DNA from: Gilvimarinus japonicus
GTDB taxonomy: Bacteria; Pseudomonadota; Gammaproteobacteria; Pseudomonadales; Cellvibrionaceae
DNA: 64,000 bases
Direction of reading: 5' to 3'
Assembly: GCF_042847215.1 (NCBI RefSeq)
Contig: NZ_AP031500.1
Location: forward strand, 434,001 to 498,000
Part shown: positions 25,513 to 34,528 of the stretch, piece after piece
Position numbering within the stretch: the first letter of the stretch is position 1
Layout: every line of letters begins with the position of its first letter
Translations under genes and position numbers: made by a program
The notes under the pieces: model-generated
Told to the model about the DNA's origin: nothing
Databases searched by the model: none
The model's input: only the letters and a program-made list of their open reading frames with translations

Positions 25513-26364
25513 ATGCAGGTATTTCACCATATTCGCTCTTTGCGCGAGGCGCTGGCCGAGGCCCGCCGCGCTGGCAAGCGTATTGGCTTTGTGCCCACCA
25601 TGGGCAATTTACACGACGCCCATCTGGCGCTGGTAAAGCAGGCGCAACAGACCTGCGATTGTGTGGTGGTGAGCATCTTTGTTAACCGTTTGCAGTTTGG
25701 TTTAAACGAAGATTGGGATCGCTATCCGCGCACCTTGGCGGTTGATTCTGCCAAGCTCGAAGGCATTAATTGCGATTTTTTGTTTTGCCCCGACGAAACC
25801 GAAATTTACCCCAACGGCATGGACGAGCAGACCCGGGTGATTGTGCCTGCCATGACCGATGTGCTGTGCGGTGCCAGCCGTCCCGGGCATTTTGAAGGGG
25901 TGACTACGGTGGTCACTAAGCTGTTTAATATTGTGCAGCCCGACGAAGCCGTGTTTGGTATTAAAGATTACCAGCAGCTGGCGGTGATTCGCCGTATGGT
26001 GGAGGATTTATGCATTCCGGTGCAAATCAGCGCTGGTGAGATCTACCGCGAGCCCGATGGCCTGGCGCTTAGCTCACGCAATGGTTTTATTGCCGAGGCC
26101 GAGCGGCCCCGGGTTAGCCAGCTGTACCGCACGCTGAGCTGGGTGAGCGAGCAAATTAAAGCCGGCCAGCGGGACTTTATTGCACTGGCCGAGGCCGGTA
26201 AAATACAGATTACCGAGGCGGGTTTTAAGGTCGATTACCTTGAGATCTGCAGCAGCCGCACGCTAAAGCCGGCGGCGCACGATGACACCGAAATTACCGT
26301 ATTAGGCGCCATGTACACCGAAAGCGCCCGATTGATTGATAATCTGTCGCTAGAGCTTGTCTAA
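25513..26364 (+). CDS. panC: Pantothenate synthetase
   Basis: A 283-residue enzyme joining pantoate and beta-alanine with ATP. Canonical segments are present: VPTMGNLH, EIYPNGMDEQT, LCGASRPGHFEGVTTVVTKLFNIVQPDEAVFGIKDYQQL and DGLALSSRNG. Two positions are unusual: the HIGH-like motif reads HDAH instead of HDGH, and the FVNPxQF segment reads FVNRLQF. Both lie at the ATP and pantoate site. It is followed 86 bp later by panD, making a panC-panD unit; panB is not in the window. Confidence 0.95.
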   Translation: MQVFHHIRSLREALAEARRAGKRIGFVPTMGNLHDAHLALVKQAQQTCDCVVVSIFVNRLQFGLNEDWDRYPRTLAVDSAKLEGINCDFLFCPDETEIYPNGMDEQTRVIVPAMTDVLCGASRPGHFEGVTTVVTKLFNIVQPDEAVFGIKDYQQLAVIRRMVEDLCIPVQISAGEIYREPDGLALSSRNGFIAEAERPRVSQLYRTLSWVSEQIKAGQRDFIALAEAGKIQITEAGFKVDYLEICSSRTLKPAAHDDTEITVLGAMYTESARLIDNLSLELV

Positions 26365-26450
26365 GCGATAGATTGAAGGCCGCGCCGAGCGATCGGCGGC
26401 TGTTAAATAGCAGCAATCAGGCAGCTCATTGATAGAAACAGGAGGGGCAC

Positions 26451-26831
26451 ATGCTCTCTACCATGCTCAAAGGCAAACTCCACATGGCCGCCGTCACTCA
26501 GGCAGAGCTGTGGTACGACGGCTCCTGCGCCATCGATGCTGATTTGGTTGAACTGGCTGGTTTGCGCGAGTTTGAACAAATTGATATTTACAACGTTAAC
26601 AATGGTGAGCGCTTTACCACCTACGTGATTTTGGCCGAGCCCGGCTCGGGCACTATCTCGATGAACGGCGCCGCCGCGCGTAAAGTGCAGGTAGGTGACC
26701 GGGTGATTATTGGTGCGTATGCCCAGTACAACCAAGATGAACTTGAAGGTTACAAGCCCCGCTTGGTGTACTTAGATGAATCCAACCGTGTCGAGCGCAC
26801 CACCAATACGATCCCGATGCAGTTGGTGTAA
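26451..26831 (+). CDS. panD: Aspartate 1-decarboxylase precursor
   Basis: A 126-residue pyruvoyl-dependent enzyme making beta-alanine for pantothenate. The self-cleavage site YDGSCAIDADL (Gly24-Ser25) is present, as are the active-site TTYVI and the MNGAAARKVQVGDRVIIGAYA region. GGAGG lies 7 nt upstream of the ATG. It works directly with the product of the preceding panC. Confidence 0.97.
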   Translation: MLSTMLKGKLHMAAVTQAELWYDGSCAIDADLVELAGLREFEQIDIYNVNNGERFTTYVILAEPGSGTISMNGAAARKVQVGDRVIIGAYAQYNQDELEGYKPRLVYLDESNRVERTTNTIPMQLV

Positions 26832-26852
26832 TAAAGCGCTAGGTGGTGATGG

Positions 26853-29800
26853 TCAGTTGACCGTCACCACCACCTCGGCACGACTAAAGTTTCCCTGCCC
26901 ATCGCTCACAAAGTAATGAAACGTGTCGGTACCCCGAAAATCTATATTCGGAGTGTAGGTGATTTGCTTTGCGCCTTTTTTAACGCGGCCATTTACCGGA
27001 TGGACTACTTCATTGATGCGTAGGCTGTCACCTTCAGGGTCTGAGTCGTTGCTAATAACCGCTATGCGTACCTGACGATTGACTGCCACGGAGGCCGTGT
27101 CATCACGCGCGGTCGGGGCTTGGTTGTCTAAATCGATACTGCCGATGTATTTAGCGTCGCGCCATGCAAAATATTGATTGCCCAGCATGCTGTCTACGTC
27201 GGGCCCCAAATAGGTCTTAAGGCCGCGCATGTGCACATCACCGGTGGCGCGGTCGCTGTAATATTCCTCAACCACAGTGTAAGCATCGCCCTCCGCGGTG
27301 CGGTAGTATCCTTTATCTTTAACGATGGCGATCATGTTTTTGCTGTCCGTGCCAAAGCTATCGCTGCCGCTTGGCAGTGGGGTTTCGCCGATACTGTCGG
27401 TTTTTGTACCGCTGTAGCTCACGCCGGTGCCTGCGGTGGTGGCCGGGTCCGTATATTCAAAATGGTCATTGTCATCGCCTTGCTCCAAATCAATGGCGAA
27501 GCGACCGGGCACCAAGTCGGCATCAGTAATGATCAAGTCGGTGTCATCGCGATTCAGATACTCCGCATCAACACTTGTCATCTGGGCGTCAATCACGACA
27601 AATTGGTCTTTACCCAAGTCCGCATCGTTAACTTGATCTTTTTCTAGGTCAATACCGGTGGCAAAGCCCTGAATTTTAGCGCCGCGTACCACCATATCGG
27701 TGGTGTTTCTACCAAACTCAATCCCCGTCTGCGGGCGGCGAAAAGGCTCTGAGGTGAGGCCGATAACATCAAAGTCGCGCAGCAAATAGTGTGCGGTGTA
27801 TTCAATCGATGCGCCGGTTTGTACCTCCCATGCGGTAAAGTTACTCATAACGGTATTAATGTCGTGCCCTTGTTTGGGGTTGGCCTTAACGACAAACACG
27901 CCGGTCGTGCTGGCGTAGGCCTCATTGTTATGAAAGTGACGAATCGGGATGTCATCCGCACCTGAGTCGCGGGCAAGCCCCAGGGCCTGGGGCATCATAA
28001 AGCGAGCGGGCGGAATATTAATCATGGTGCCGCTGTGATCGCGATGAAAATAGGTAAAACCGCGATTCACACTGGCGGCAATATTACCCACTGAGCCCAC
28101 CAACCGACCTTGAAACCAAAACCCATCGCCGCTTCTGGCAATGTCGTAGTTGTAAATATCGTTATTGTTTTTAGGGTTAAGGGCGCCGCTCACGCCTTCG
28201 GCTTTGATGGCTAGGTTGTTGGTCCACACGCCGGTTTCGTTGCCAGTTTCAGCCACAAAGCCGGCGCCAAAGGTATTAAAGCTGACGTTATCGTGCAGCA
28301 CGGCGTGGCTGTCATGATGAACGTAGCCCCAACCCGGCGAGCCAAAAACTGCATTGCCTACACCGATGGCGGGGTGATCTTGGTTACTGGTGCCAGCGCG
28401 GTGAAAGTGAAAGCTGTAGCGCCCGCGTACATTGCTGTTGGCGCGCGGGGTGCTAAGGTCGATGGCTTCTAGGTTAGTTTTGGATTTATCGGTGCGGCCC
28501 AGCTCAAAAAATTCTGCATAACGCACGTCGATATCGTCGTTGTGCATAAACATTACGTGGCCACGCTGGTGTGGCGGTAAACTCGCACCCCCTTCAGAGG
28601 CGATTCGAATATTACGACTAAAGTTTCCAACGCTGGCGGCCAAGTCTGAGCGTGGGCTTAGGTGGTTGTAGTTAAGCGGCGCGTTAAGGGTAATGTTGCT
28701 GCCGTTAATACGGGTGATGGTACGCACTTCGTCTTCAGTGCCGTAGTAGCGAGTCGCACGAACACTGTTGTCCCACTTCCAGCCCGAAAAATGGGTGCCA
28801 CTCATGACTAAAGTGTCGCCGATTTGCCAGTTGCTTGGCCTGCTGGCCATGGTTAAAACCGAGTCGCCGGCGCGAGCTTCGCTATCAAGCTTGAGGTGAG
28901 AGGTTTTCGGTGCGCCATGTATGCTGGCCGTGCCGTGAATCACAACACCGCGGCTCAGTAGCATGGGGTCCCAATCCACATCGATATCGCCATTGTCAGC
29001 GATGATAATCTCGGCCATTACATCCCGTGCTACAGGGTTGTTTGAGGTGCCGATGGTTAGTGTGCCGCGCGGGTCGACCAGTAAGGTGTCCAGCGTCATA
29101 CGGGTGTCGGTATTGGTGGCAAAATTTAGCTCGCCATCAACTCGCAGGGTATGCAGGCGCGCGGTATCTTGCAGCGCGTAGCTCACCTGCGTGTTATGGG
29201 GAATCACAACCCGTGCGCCATCACCCGGTACGGCTTTATTGTGCCAAATACTGGCATCGCACCAGTCGCCGCTGGTAATCGCGGCATGCGTAGCATCCTC
29301 GTATGCGACAAGGTTTAGCGCCGCTTGGTGCTCGGCCATTTTTGACGGCGTGTGATGATGGTTGGCGCTATTGTTAAAGCTTGGTAACGGTGCCTCTGGT
29401 TGTGCCACGACCCCTGGCGTTATATCACAAGCACTGTTGCCCGACGCCTGTGCGACAGGCGCTACACTAGAGCTCGATTTAACGGACGACCCTGCTCCAG
29501 TGTTTGGTGTACTCGATGAGCGGCTGGCAATCGGTGTACTTGTAACGCTACTGCTTGACGGGGCCGAGGGCTCACTCGCGCTCGGCGTTGATGACGATGC
29601 GATAACCGAGTTGCTTGAGCTGGCACTCGAGAGGGCTGGGGCGCTACTGCTAGATGTGTCGGCAATACTGGCGCTTGAGGAAGCCGGTACGCTACTACGA
29701 GAGCTGCTAGAGCTGTTACCAATGCTCGCAGTAGAGGAGCTGGCCTCTTGCGCCGTCGAGCTGTTGATGTTGGCCGCTGGGCTGGGAGTGTCGATACTCT

Positions 29801-29870
29801 CGCCATCAGATGAACCGCCGCAAGCACTAAGGGTAAGGGTGCATATTCCTGTAATCATTAATCGCCGCAT
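26853..29870 (-). CDS. G8-domain, parallel beta-helix surface lipoprotein
   Basis: A 1005-residue lipoprotein. The signal sequence MRRLMITGICTLTLSAC ends in a lipobox. About residues 20-165 are a Ser/Ala-rich low-complexity linker. About residues 210-310 form a G8 domain (CDASIWHNKAVPGDGARVVIPHNTQV has its conserved Gly pattern), followed by a right-handed beta-helix region to about 880. The last 85 residues are a bacterial cadherin-like Ig module (SNDSDPEGDSLRI, DFRGTDTFHYFVSDGQGN). G8 plus beta-helix occurs in CEMIP/TMEM2-type hyaluronidases, so a role in polysaccharide binding or cleavage is plausible but unproven. The ATG at 29870 has GGAG 7 nt upstream; an upstream in-frame start would bury the signal peptide. 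Confidence 0.8.
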   Translation of the reverse strand: MRRLMITGICTLTLSACGGSSDGESIDTPSPAANINSSTAQEASSSTASIGNSSSSSRSSVPASSSASIADTSSSSAPALSSASSSNSVIASSSTPSASEPSAPSSSSVTSTPIASRSSSTPNTGAGSSVKSSSSVAPVAQASGNSACDITPGVVAQPEAPLPSFNNSANHHHTPSKMAEHQAALNLVAYEDATHAAITSGDWCDASIWHNKAVPGDGARVVIPHNTQVSYALQDTARLHTLRVDGELNFATNTDTRMTLDTLLVDPRGTLTIGTSNNPVARDVMAEIIIADNGDIDVDWDPMLLSRGVVIHGTASIHGAPKTSHLKLDSEARAGDSVLTMASRPSNWQIGDTLVMSGTHFSGWKWDNSVRATRYYGTEDEVRTITRINGSNITLNAPLNYNHLSPRSDLAASVGNFSRNIRIASEGGASLPPHQRGHVMFMHNDDIDVRYAEFFELGRTDKSKTNLEAIDLSTPRANSNVRGRYSFHFHRAGTSNQDHPAIGVGNAVFGSPGWGYVHHDSHAVLHDNVSFNTFGAGFVAETGNETGVWTNNLAIKAEGVSGALNPKNNNDIYNYDIARSGDGFWFQGRLVGSVGNIAASVNRGFTYFHRDHSGTMINIPPARFMMPQALGLARDSGADDIPIRHFHNNEAYASTTGVFVVKANPKQGHDINTVMSNFTAWEVQTGASIEYTAHYLLRDFDVIGLTSEPFRRPQTGIEFGRNTTDMVVRGAKIQGFATGIDLEKDQVNDADLGKDQFVVIDAQMTSVDAEYLNRDDTDLIITDADLVPGRFAIDLEQGDDNDHFEYTDPATTAGTGVSYSGTKTDSIGETPLPSGSDSFGTDSKNMIAIVKDKGYYRTAEGDAYTVVEEYYSDRATGDVHMRGLKTYLGPDVDSMLGNQYFAWRDAKYIGSIDLDNQAPTARDDTASVAVNRQVRIAVISNDSDPEGDSLRINEVVHPVNGRVKKGAKQITYTPNIDFRGTDTFHYFVSDGQGNFSRAEVVVTVN

Positions 29871-30080
29871 TATGAGTCTCCGTCCGGCATATTTCCATTT
29901 GGTTGCGCTATCAATTTGGTTTGAAATTATTGGCGACGCAGTTAATCCCATATTTTAATGGTATGTTTTTAATTTCTGATAATGATAGCGCAAACAATTC
30001 TGGGCATCTGTGAACTTTCCCACACTATCTAGTCAAGCAATAAGAGGCGCACTTATTTTAAATGTGTGATTTTGCCATAA

Positions 30081-30094
30081 AGACAACGTTGTCT
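30081..30094. promoter_or_regulatory. Palindromic operator candidate between the G8 gene and acs
   Basis: AGACAACGTTGTCT is a perfect 14-nt palindrome with the central AACGTT typical of LacI/GalR-family operators. It lies in the divergent promoter region, 69 bp before acs and 210 bp before the G8 gene. The regulator is not in the window. Confidence 0.45.
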
Positions 30095-30163
30095 CTGGCG
30101 AAAGCGGCGGAGGGCTGTTAAGCTCTAGCGACAACAGAATAACAGTACTCACGCGCGGAGATT

Positions 30164-32104
30164 ATGTGTATGACCGAGCAAGTTTACCCCGTACCGGCTG
30201 AGCTAAAACGCGACGCCCTGATCGATAAAGACCGTTATCAGGCGCTTTACCGGCAGTCGGTTGAAGATCCGGACACCTTCTGGGCCGAGCAGGCCGAGGA
30301 GTTTCTCACCTGGCAGCAAAAATGGCACACCGTCAGCAAAAGCGATTTAAACCGCGGCGAAGTCGCGTGGTTTTTGGGCGGCAAGCTTAACGTTAGCGTC
30401 AACTGCATTGATCGCCACTTGGCCAAGCGCGCCGAGCAAACCGCGATTATTTGGGAAGGCGACGACCCGGCGGACGACCAGCTGATCAGCTATCAGCAAT
30501 TGCACACCGAAGTGTGCCGTTTGGCTAACGTGCTGCGCGAGCGCGGCGTTAAAAAAGGCGATCGGGTTTGTCTGTATATGCCCATGATCCCCGAGGCCTG
30601 CTACGCGATGCTCGCCTGTACCCGCATTGGTGCTGTGCACTCGGTGGTGTTTGGCGGCTTCTCGCCCGATGCCCTAAAAGACCGCATTAACGATGCCGAT
30701 TGCCAAGTACTGATTACCGCCGATGAAGGTTTACGCGGCGGTAAAAAAGTCCCGCTTAAAGCCAATGCCGATAAAGCCTTGGCAAACTGCCCCAATGTGC
30801 ACACCTGCTTGGTGGTTAAACGCACTGGCGGCGATATAGATTGGAATGGCAAACGTGATATCTGGTATCGCGACGCCGTAGAAGCCGCCCCCGAGCAGTG
30901 TGAGCCCGAGTGGATGGACGCCGAAGACCCGCTGTTTATTTTGTACACCTCCGGCTCAACCGGCCAGCCCAAAGGTGTGCTGCACACCACTGGCGGCTAC
31001 TTGCTACAAGCGGCTATGACCCACAAATACGTGTTTGATTACCGCGAGGGCGAAGTCTACTGGTGCACCGCCGATGTCGGCTGGGTTACCGGTCACAGTT
31101 ATATCGTTTATGGCCCCTTGGCCAACGGCGCCACCAGCTTAATGTTTGAAGGTGTGCCTACCTACCCAGATGCCTCGCGCTGCTGGCAAGTGGTCGATAA
31201 ACACGGCGTTAACAGTTTTTACACCGCCCCTACTGCTGTGCGTGCACTAATGGGCGCGGGCGATGAGTTTGTCACCCGTACCTCGCGTAAATCCTTGCGT
31301 ATTTTGGGCAGCGTGGGCGAGCCCATTAACCCCGAAGCGTGGGAGTGGTACTACCGTGTGGTGGGCGACGAGCGCAGCCCGATTATGGACACCTGGTGGC
31401 AAACCGAAACCGGCGCCCACATGATGACACCGCTACCGGGCGCTATCGACCTCAAGCCCGGCTCGTGTACCGTGCCGTTTTTTGGCGTGCAGCCGGTGCT
31501 GCTGGATGCTGAGGGTAACGAAGTCGAAGGCGCCGGCGAAGGCAGCTTGGCGATTAAAGCCAGCTGGCCCAGCCAGTTGCGCACCGTGTATGGCGACCAC
31601 CAGCGTTGTATCGATACTTACTACTCCACCTACCCCGGTTATTACTTTACCGGTGACGGCGCGCGCCGCGATGCCGATGGTTACTACTGGATTACCGGCC
31701 GCGTGGATGACGTACTGAACGTATCGGGCCACCGCATGGGTACCGCCGAGGTCGAGAGTGCCTTGGTGCTGCACGAGCAAGTGGCCGAGGCCGCCGTGGT
31801 GGGTTACCCGCACGACATTAAGGGCCAAGGTATTTACGCCTACGTCACCTTAATGGAGGGCGCCGAGCCCAGCGACGAGCTTAAAAAAGCCTTGATACAA
31901 CAGTGCGTACAAGAGATTGGCGCCATTGCCAAGCCCGATATTATCCAGTGGGCGCCGGGGCTACCCAAAACCCGCTCGGGTAAAATCATGCGTCGTATTT
32001 TGCGCAAAATTGCCGCCAACGAGCTAGACAGCTTAGGTGATACCTCAACCCTCGCCGACCCCGGCGTCGTGGATGACTTGATCGGCAACCGCGTTAACCG
32101 TTAG
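30164..32104 (+). CDS. acs: Acetate--CoA ligase (acetyl-CoA synthetase)
   Basis: A 646-residue AMP-forming enzyme converting acetate, ATP and CoA to acetyl-CoA. The adenylation P-loop is YTSGSTGQPKGVLHTTGGYL. WCTADVGWVTGHSYIVYGPL, DTWWQTETG and the C-terminal PKTRSGKIMRRILRKIA, whose Lys is the acetylation target, are intact. Length is typical. GGAG lies 3 nt before the first ATG and 9 nt before a second in-frame ATG at 30170, so the start could be either. Confidence 0.97.
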   Translation: MCMTEQVYPVPAELKRDALIDKDRYQALYRQSVEDPDTFWAEQAEEFLTWQQKWHTVSKSDLNRGEVAWFLGGKLNVSVNCIDRHLAKRAEQTAIIWEGDDPADDQLISYQQLHTEVCRLANVLRERGVKKGDRVCLYMPMIPEACYAMLACTRIGAVHSVVFGGFSPDALKDRINDADCQVLITADEGLRGGKKVPLKANADKALANCPNVHTCLVVKRTGGDIDWNGKRDIWYRDAVEAAPEQCEPEWMDAEDPLFILYTSGSTGQPKGVLHTTGGYLLQAAMTHKYVFDYREGEVYWCTADVGWVTGHSYIVYGPLANGATSLMFEGVPTYPDASRCWQVVDKHGVNSFYTAPTAVRALMGAGDEFVTRTSRKSLRILGSVGEPINPEAWEWYYRVVGDERSPIMDTWWQTETGAHMMTPLPGAIDLKPGSCTVPFFGVQPVLLDAEGNEVEGAGEGSLAIKASWPSQLRTVYGDHQRCIDTYYSTYPGYYFTGDGARRDADGYYWITGRVDDVLNVSGHRMGTAEVESALVLHEQVAEAAVVGYPHDIKGQGIYAYVTLMEGAEPSDELKKALIQQCVQEIGAIAKPDIIQWAPGLPKTRSGKIMRRILRKIAANELDSLGDTSTLADPGVVDDLIGNRVNR

Positions 32105-32112
32105 CGCTGTTT

Positions 32113-32151
32113 AACGCCTTGCGGGTTTGTTTATAGCCTGCAAGGCGTTTT
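32113..32151 (+). terminator. acs terminator
   Basis: A 10-bp perfect stem (AACGCCTTGC with GCAAGGCGTT), extended inside by GGG/CCT pairing and followed by TTTT, 8 bp after the acs stop. Confidence 0.85.
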
Positions 32152-32212
32152 CCCCGCCCTCTGCAAACTGGCATAATGAGCGCTCTACGCGAACAACGAT
32201 GTAACGGCCGCC

Positions 32213-32785
32213 ATGAGTGACGACGAATTATTCCGCCAGCAAATGCAAGACGTACAGCGCTTGAAGGTTAGCCCCAAGGTTGCCTTAAAAAGCCAGCGCG
32301 CCACCGACGATACACTAAAGCAACGGCGTGCCGCCGCCCAGGCCATTACCGAGCAAGACACCAATTTTTTAAGCGCCGATCATATTGACCCAGTAGGGCC
32401 GTTGGATGTTCTCGACTTTCGCCGTGACGGTGTGCAGCATGGGGTTTATAAGAATTTGCGGCTGGGTAAATACAATATTGATGCCCGCCTCGATTTGCAT
32501 CGCATGACCGTCGAGCAAGCCCGCTCGGCGTTGTTTCAGTTTATTCGCGACTGTATAGAGCACGACATACGCTGCGCGCTTATTACCCATGGTAAAGGCG
32601 AGGGCCGCGAGCAACCGGCGCTGTTAAAAAGTTGCGTTGCCAACTGGCTACCCTGCATCGACGAGGTGCTCGCGTTTCACTCCGCGCAAAAACACCACGG
32701 CGCCAGCGGCGCCACTTATATCTTGCTTAAAAAAAGCGAGCGAAAACGCCAGGAAAACTGGGAAAAACATTCCAAACGTCAATGA
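32213..32785 (+). CDS. Smr domain-containing protein (DNA endonuclease SmrA type)
   Basis: A 190-residue protein with a C-terminal Smr domain (about 85-180). DARLDLHRMTVEQARSALFQFI and CALITHGKGEGREQPALLKSCVANWL carry the conserved LDLHG-like and THGKG motifs, and SGATYILLKKSERKR ends the fold. The N-terminal 80 residues are charged and contain a DPVGPLDVLDFRRDGVQHGVYKNL region typical of YdaL/SmrA proteins. Smr proteins are nucleases acting on branched DNA or stalled-ribosome mRNA. Its stop overlaps the ATG of the reading frame that contains the next gene. Confidence 0.9.
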   Translation: MSDDELFRQQMQDVQRLKVSPKVALKSQRATDDTLKQRRAAAQAITEQDTNFLSADHIDPVGPLDVLDFRRDGVQHGVYKNLRLGKYNIDARLDLHRMTVEQARSALFQFIRDCIEHDIRCALITHGKGEGREQPALLKSCVANWLPCIDEVLAFHSAQKHHGASGATYILLKKSERKRQENWEKHSKRQ

Positions 32786-32799
32786 CAAGGACTCCACTC

Positions 32800-33012
32800 G
32801 TGAAATTACCGCTACATCTTTTAGTGTTAGACATGATCGGTTGCATCTTAATCGGGCTAGGCATGGCAATGCATATCGCCAATGTCGACTTGCTGCCCGA
32901 GCACTTGCGCTTTGAACAAGACGGCATCGTGTATATTTTAGTCGGCGCAGCCTGCATGATCCCGGCGGTGATTTTTATTATAAAAGGTCTTCGCAACCGG
33001 CATAAATTTTAA
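32800..33012 (+). CDS. Small two-helix membrane protein
   Basis: A 70-residue protein with two transmembrane helices (about 5-25 and 43-64), ending in a basic tail (KGLRNRHKF). The frame starts at an ATG at 32782 overlapping the Smr stop. The GTG at 32800 has AAGGA 8 nt upstream and gives a typical inner-membrane N-terminus (MKLPLHLLVLD), so it was preferred. Family not recognised. It is likely co-transcribed with the Smr gene. Confidence 0.6.
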   Translation: MKLPLHLLVLDMIGCILIGLGMAMHIANVDLLPEHLRFEQDGIVYILVGAACMIPAVIFIIKGLRNRHKF

Positions 33013-33311
33013 CCGCTATGGAAGGGCTCAGTTGTCCTGGCCGTATATTTCTATGCACTTTAGGCGGTCGTATCTATTATGGACTGGCGATGAAGAAGAT
33101 CTTTATATCGCTCGAGAGAATTATTTGCTGGATACTGGCGCAGGTGACGTGCATAGCTTTTTAATATAGCGCCGGCGAGTGAGGGGAATCAGCCAGTTGA
33201 ATTTAACAATTCAAGGCACCCTACGAGAATAGATCGGTTTGCGAATGTGAACGGGACTTGTAGTGTGCTAGAAAGTGCTTGTCTACTTTTATGGGGTCAC
33301 TCCATAATTCT
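33013..33311. other. Intergenic region before the CCGTCAT array
   Basis: About 300 bp with no convincing gene. A 38-codon frame at 33053-33169 reads protein-like (TGDEEDLYIARENYLLDTGA), but no ribosome binding site precedes it; it may be a remnant. Confidence 0.35.
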
Positions 33312-33395
33312 CCGTCATCCGTCATCCGTCATCCGTCATCCGTCATCCGTCATCCGTCATCCGTCATCCGTCATCCGTCATCCGTCATCCGTCAT
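33312..33395. repeat. Heptamer tandem array, 12 x CCGTCAT
   Basis: Twelve perfect copies of CCGTCAT. The array's last bases contain the TGA stop of the minus-strand transporter gene, so the gene's 3' end runs into the repeat. It is a member of the CCGTNNN family. Confidence 0.97.
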
Positions 33396-34303
33396 CCCTT
33401 TCTCCTCCACCAGCTCGCCAATAGCGATCCAGACACGTTATGCCAAACCGAAAATAGCGCTCCCGGCAGTGCCGCGCTGGCGCTAAAAAACTGTTGCGCC
33501 AATGCCACGGCCAAACCGGAGTTTTGCATGCCCACCTCAATGGCGATGGTGCGGCAAGTCGCCTCATCAAACTTAAGCAGGCGCGCCAGCCAGTAGCCCG
33601 CCGTTAACCCTATGCTGTTGTGCAGCACCACGGCCACTAATACTAGCGCCCCAATGCTGGCCAATCGCCCGGCGTTTAACGCCACCACAATCGCAATAAT
33701 CACGCTGATTAATATCACCGCGATACTGGCCAACGCCGGCTCAAGCCGTTTGATGCCAGCGGCAAAAAAGTGGTGTAGCAATACGCCCATTAATACTGGC
33801 GCCACAACAATTTTGGCAATACCCCACAGCATTCCTAACGTGTTGATCTCTACCGTGTTACGCAATAATAACCACGTTAGCAAAGGCGTTAAAACCACCG
33901 ATGCCAGCGTCGCCGTTAACGTCATAGAAACTGACAACGCCACTCGCCCACCGGCCAACCAAGTAATGACATTCGACGCCGTACCCCCGGCAACCGTGCC
34001 AACCAAAACCATGCCTGTGGTTAACTCAACACTTAACCCCAACAATCGGGACACCGCTAAAGCCGCCAGTGGCATTAACGTAAATTGCAGTGCCAGCCCG
34101 AGCAGAATCGGTTTAGGCTCGCGCGCCACCCGATAAAAGTCGGCCGTAGATAGCGTCAGTCCCATGGCAAACATCACCAGCGCCAACAGCCAGGCAATGG
34201 CAGACGACAGCGGCGTAAATATTGCCGGAAAGTAAAAGCCCAAGGCGCCCAGTAAAATGGCCCATAGGGGAAAGAGGCGGTTGAACGTTTGAAGTAAAGG
34301 CAT
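33392..34303 (-). CDS. Bile acid:sodium symporter family (BASS) transporter
   Basis: A 303-residue membrane protein with about nine to ten helices. GLTLSTADFYRVAREPKPILLGLALQFTLMPLAA, GTVAGGTASNVITWLAGG (the Na+-binding crossover region) and ATCRTIAIEVGMQNSGLAVALA are signature BASS segments. Bacterial members move pantoate, pyruvate-like acids or other organic anions rather than bile acids, so the substrate is open. The start was placed at the ATG directly before the first helix; the open frame upstream adds an unlikely tail. The stop codon lies within a CCGTCAT heptamer array. Confidence 0.88.
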   Translation of the reverse strand: MPLLQTFNRLFPLWAILLGALGFYFPAIFTPLSSAIAWLLALVMFAMGLTLSTADFYRVAREPKPILLGLALQFTLMPLAALAVSRLLGLSVELTTGMVLVGTVAGGTASNVITWLAGGRVALSVSMTLTATLASVVLTPLLTWLLLRNTVEINTLGMLWGIAKIVVAPVLMGVLLHHFFAAGIKRLEPALASIAVILISVIIAIVVALNAGRLASIGALVLVAVVLHNSIGLTAGYWLARLLKFDEATCRTIAIEVGMQNSGLAVALAQQFFSASAALPGALFSVWHNVSGSLLASWWRRKG

Positions 34304-34528
34304 TGTTAGTGCTGGCTCGATGATGAGTAATCGGTAGGTGCGTCTTATGAACGTGGTTACGTATGATGACAGAAAAGCTTGGGTTTTTTTAGCACTACAA
34401 GTCACCGGTCCCGCTCTGCGTTATCGGGCGAGTATTTCTTAATGTCGCATAGGTTTCGGGGGGTAGGGCGTCTCTGGGTGGTTGGGCGGCGGTGAGTCAT
34501 TGCCGTATCTATTAATCTCGGCCAAGAG

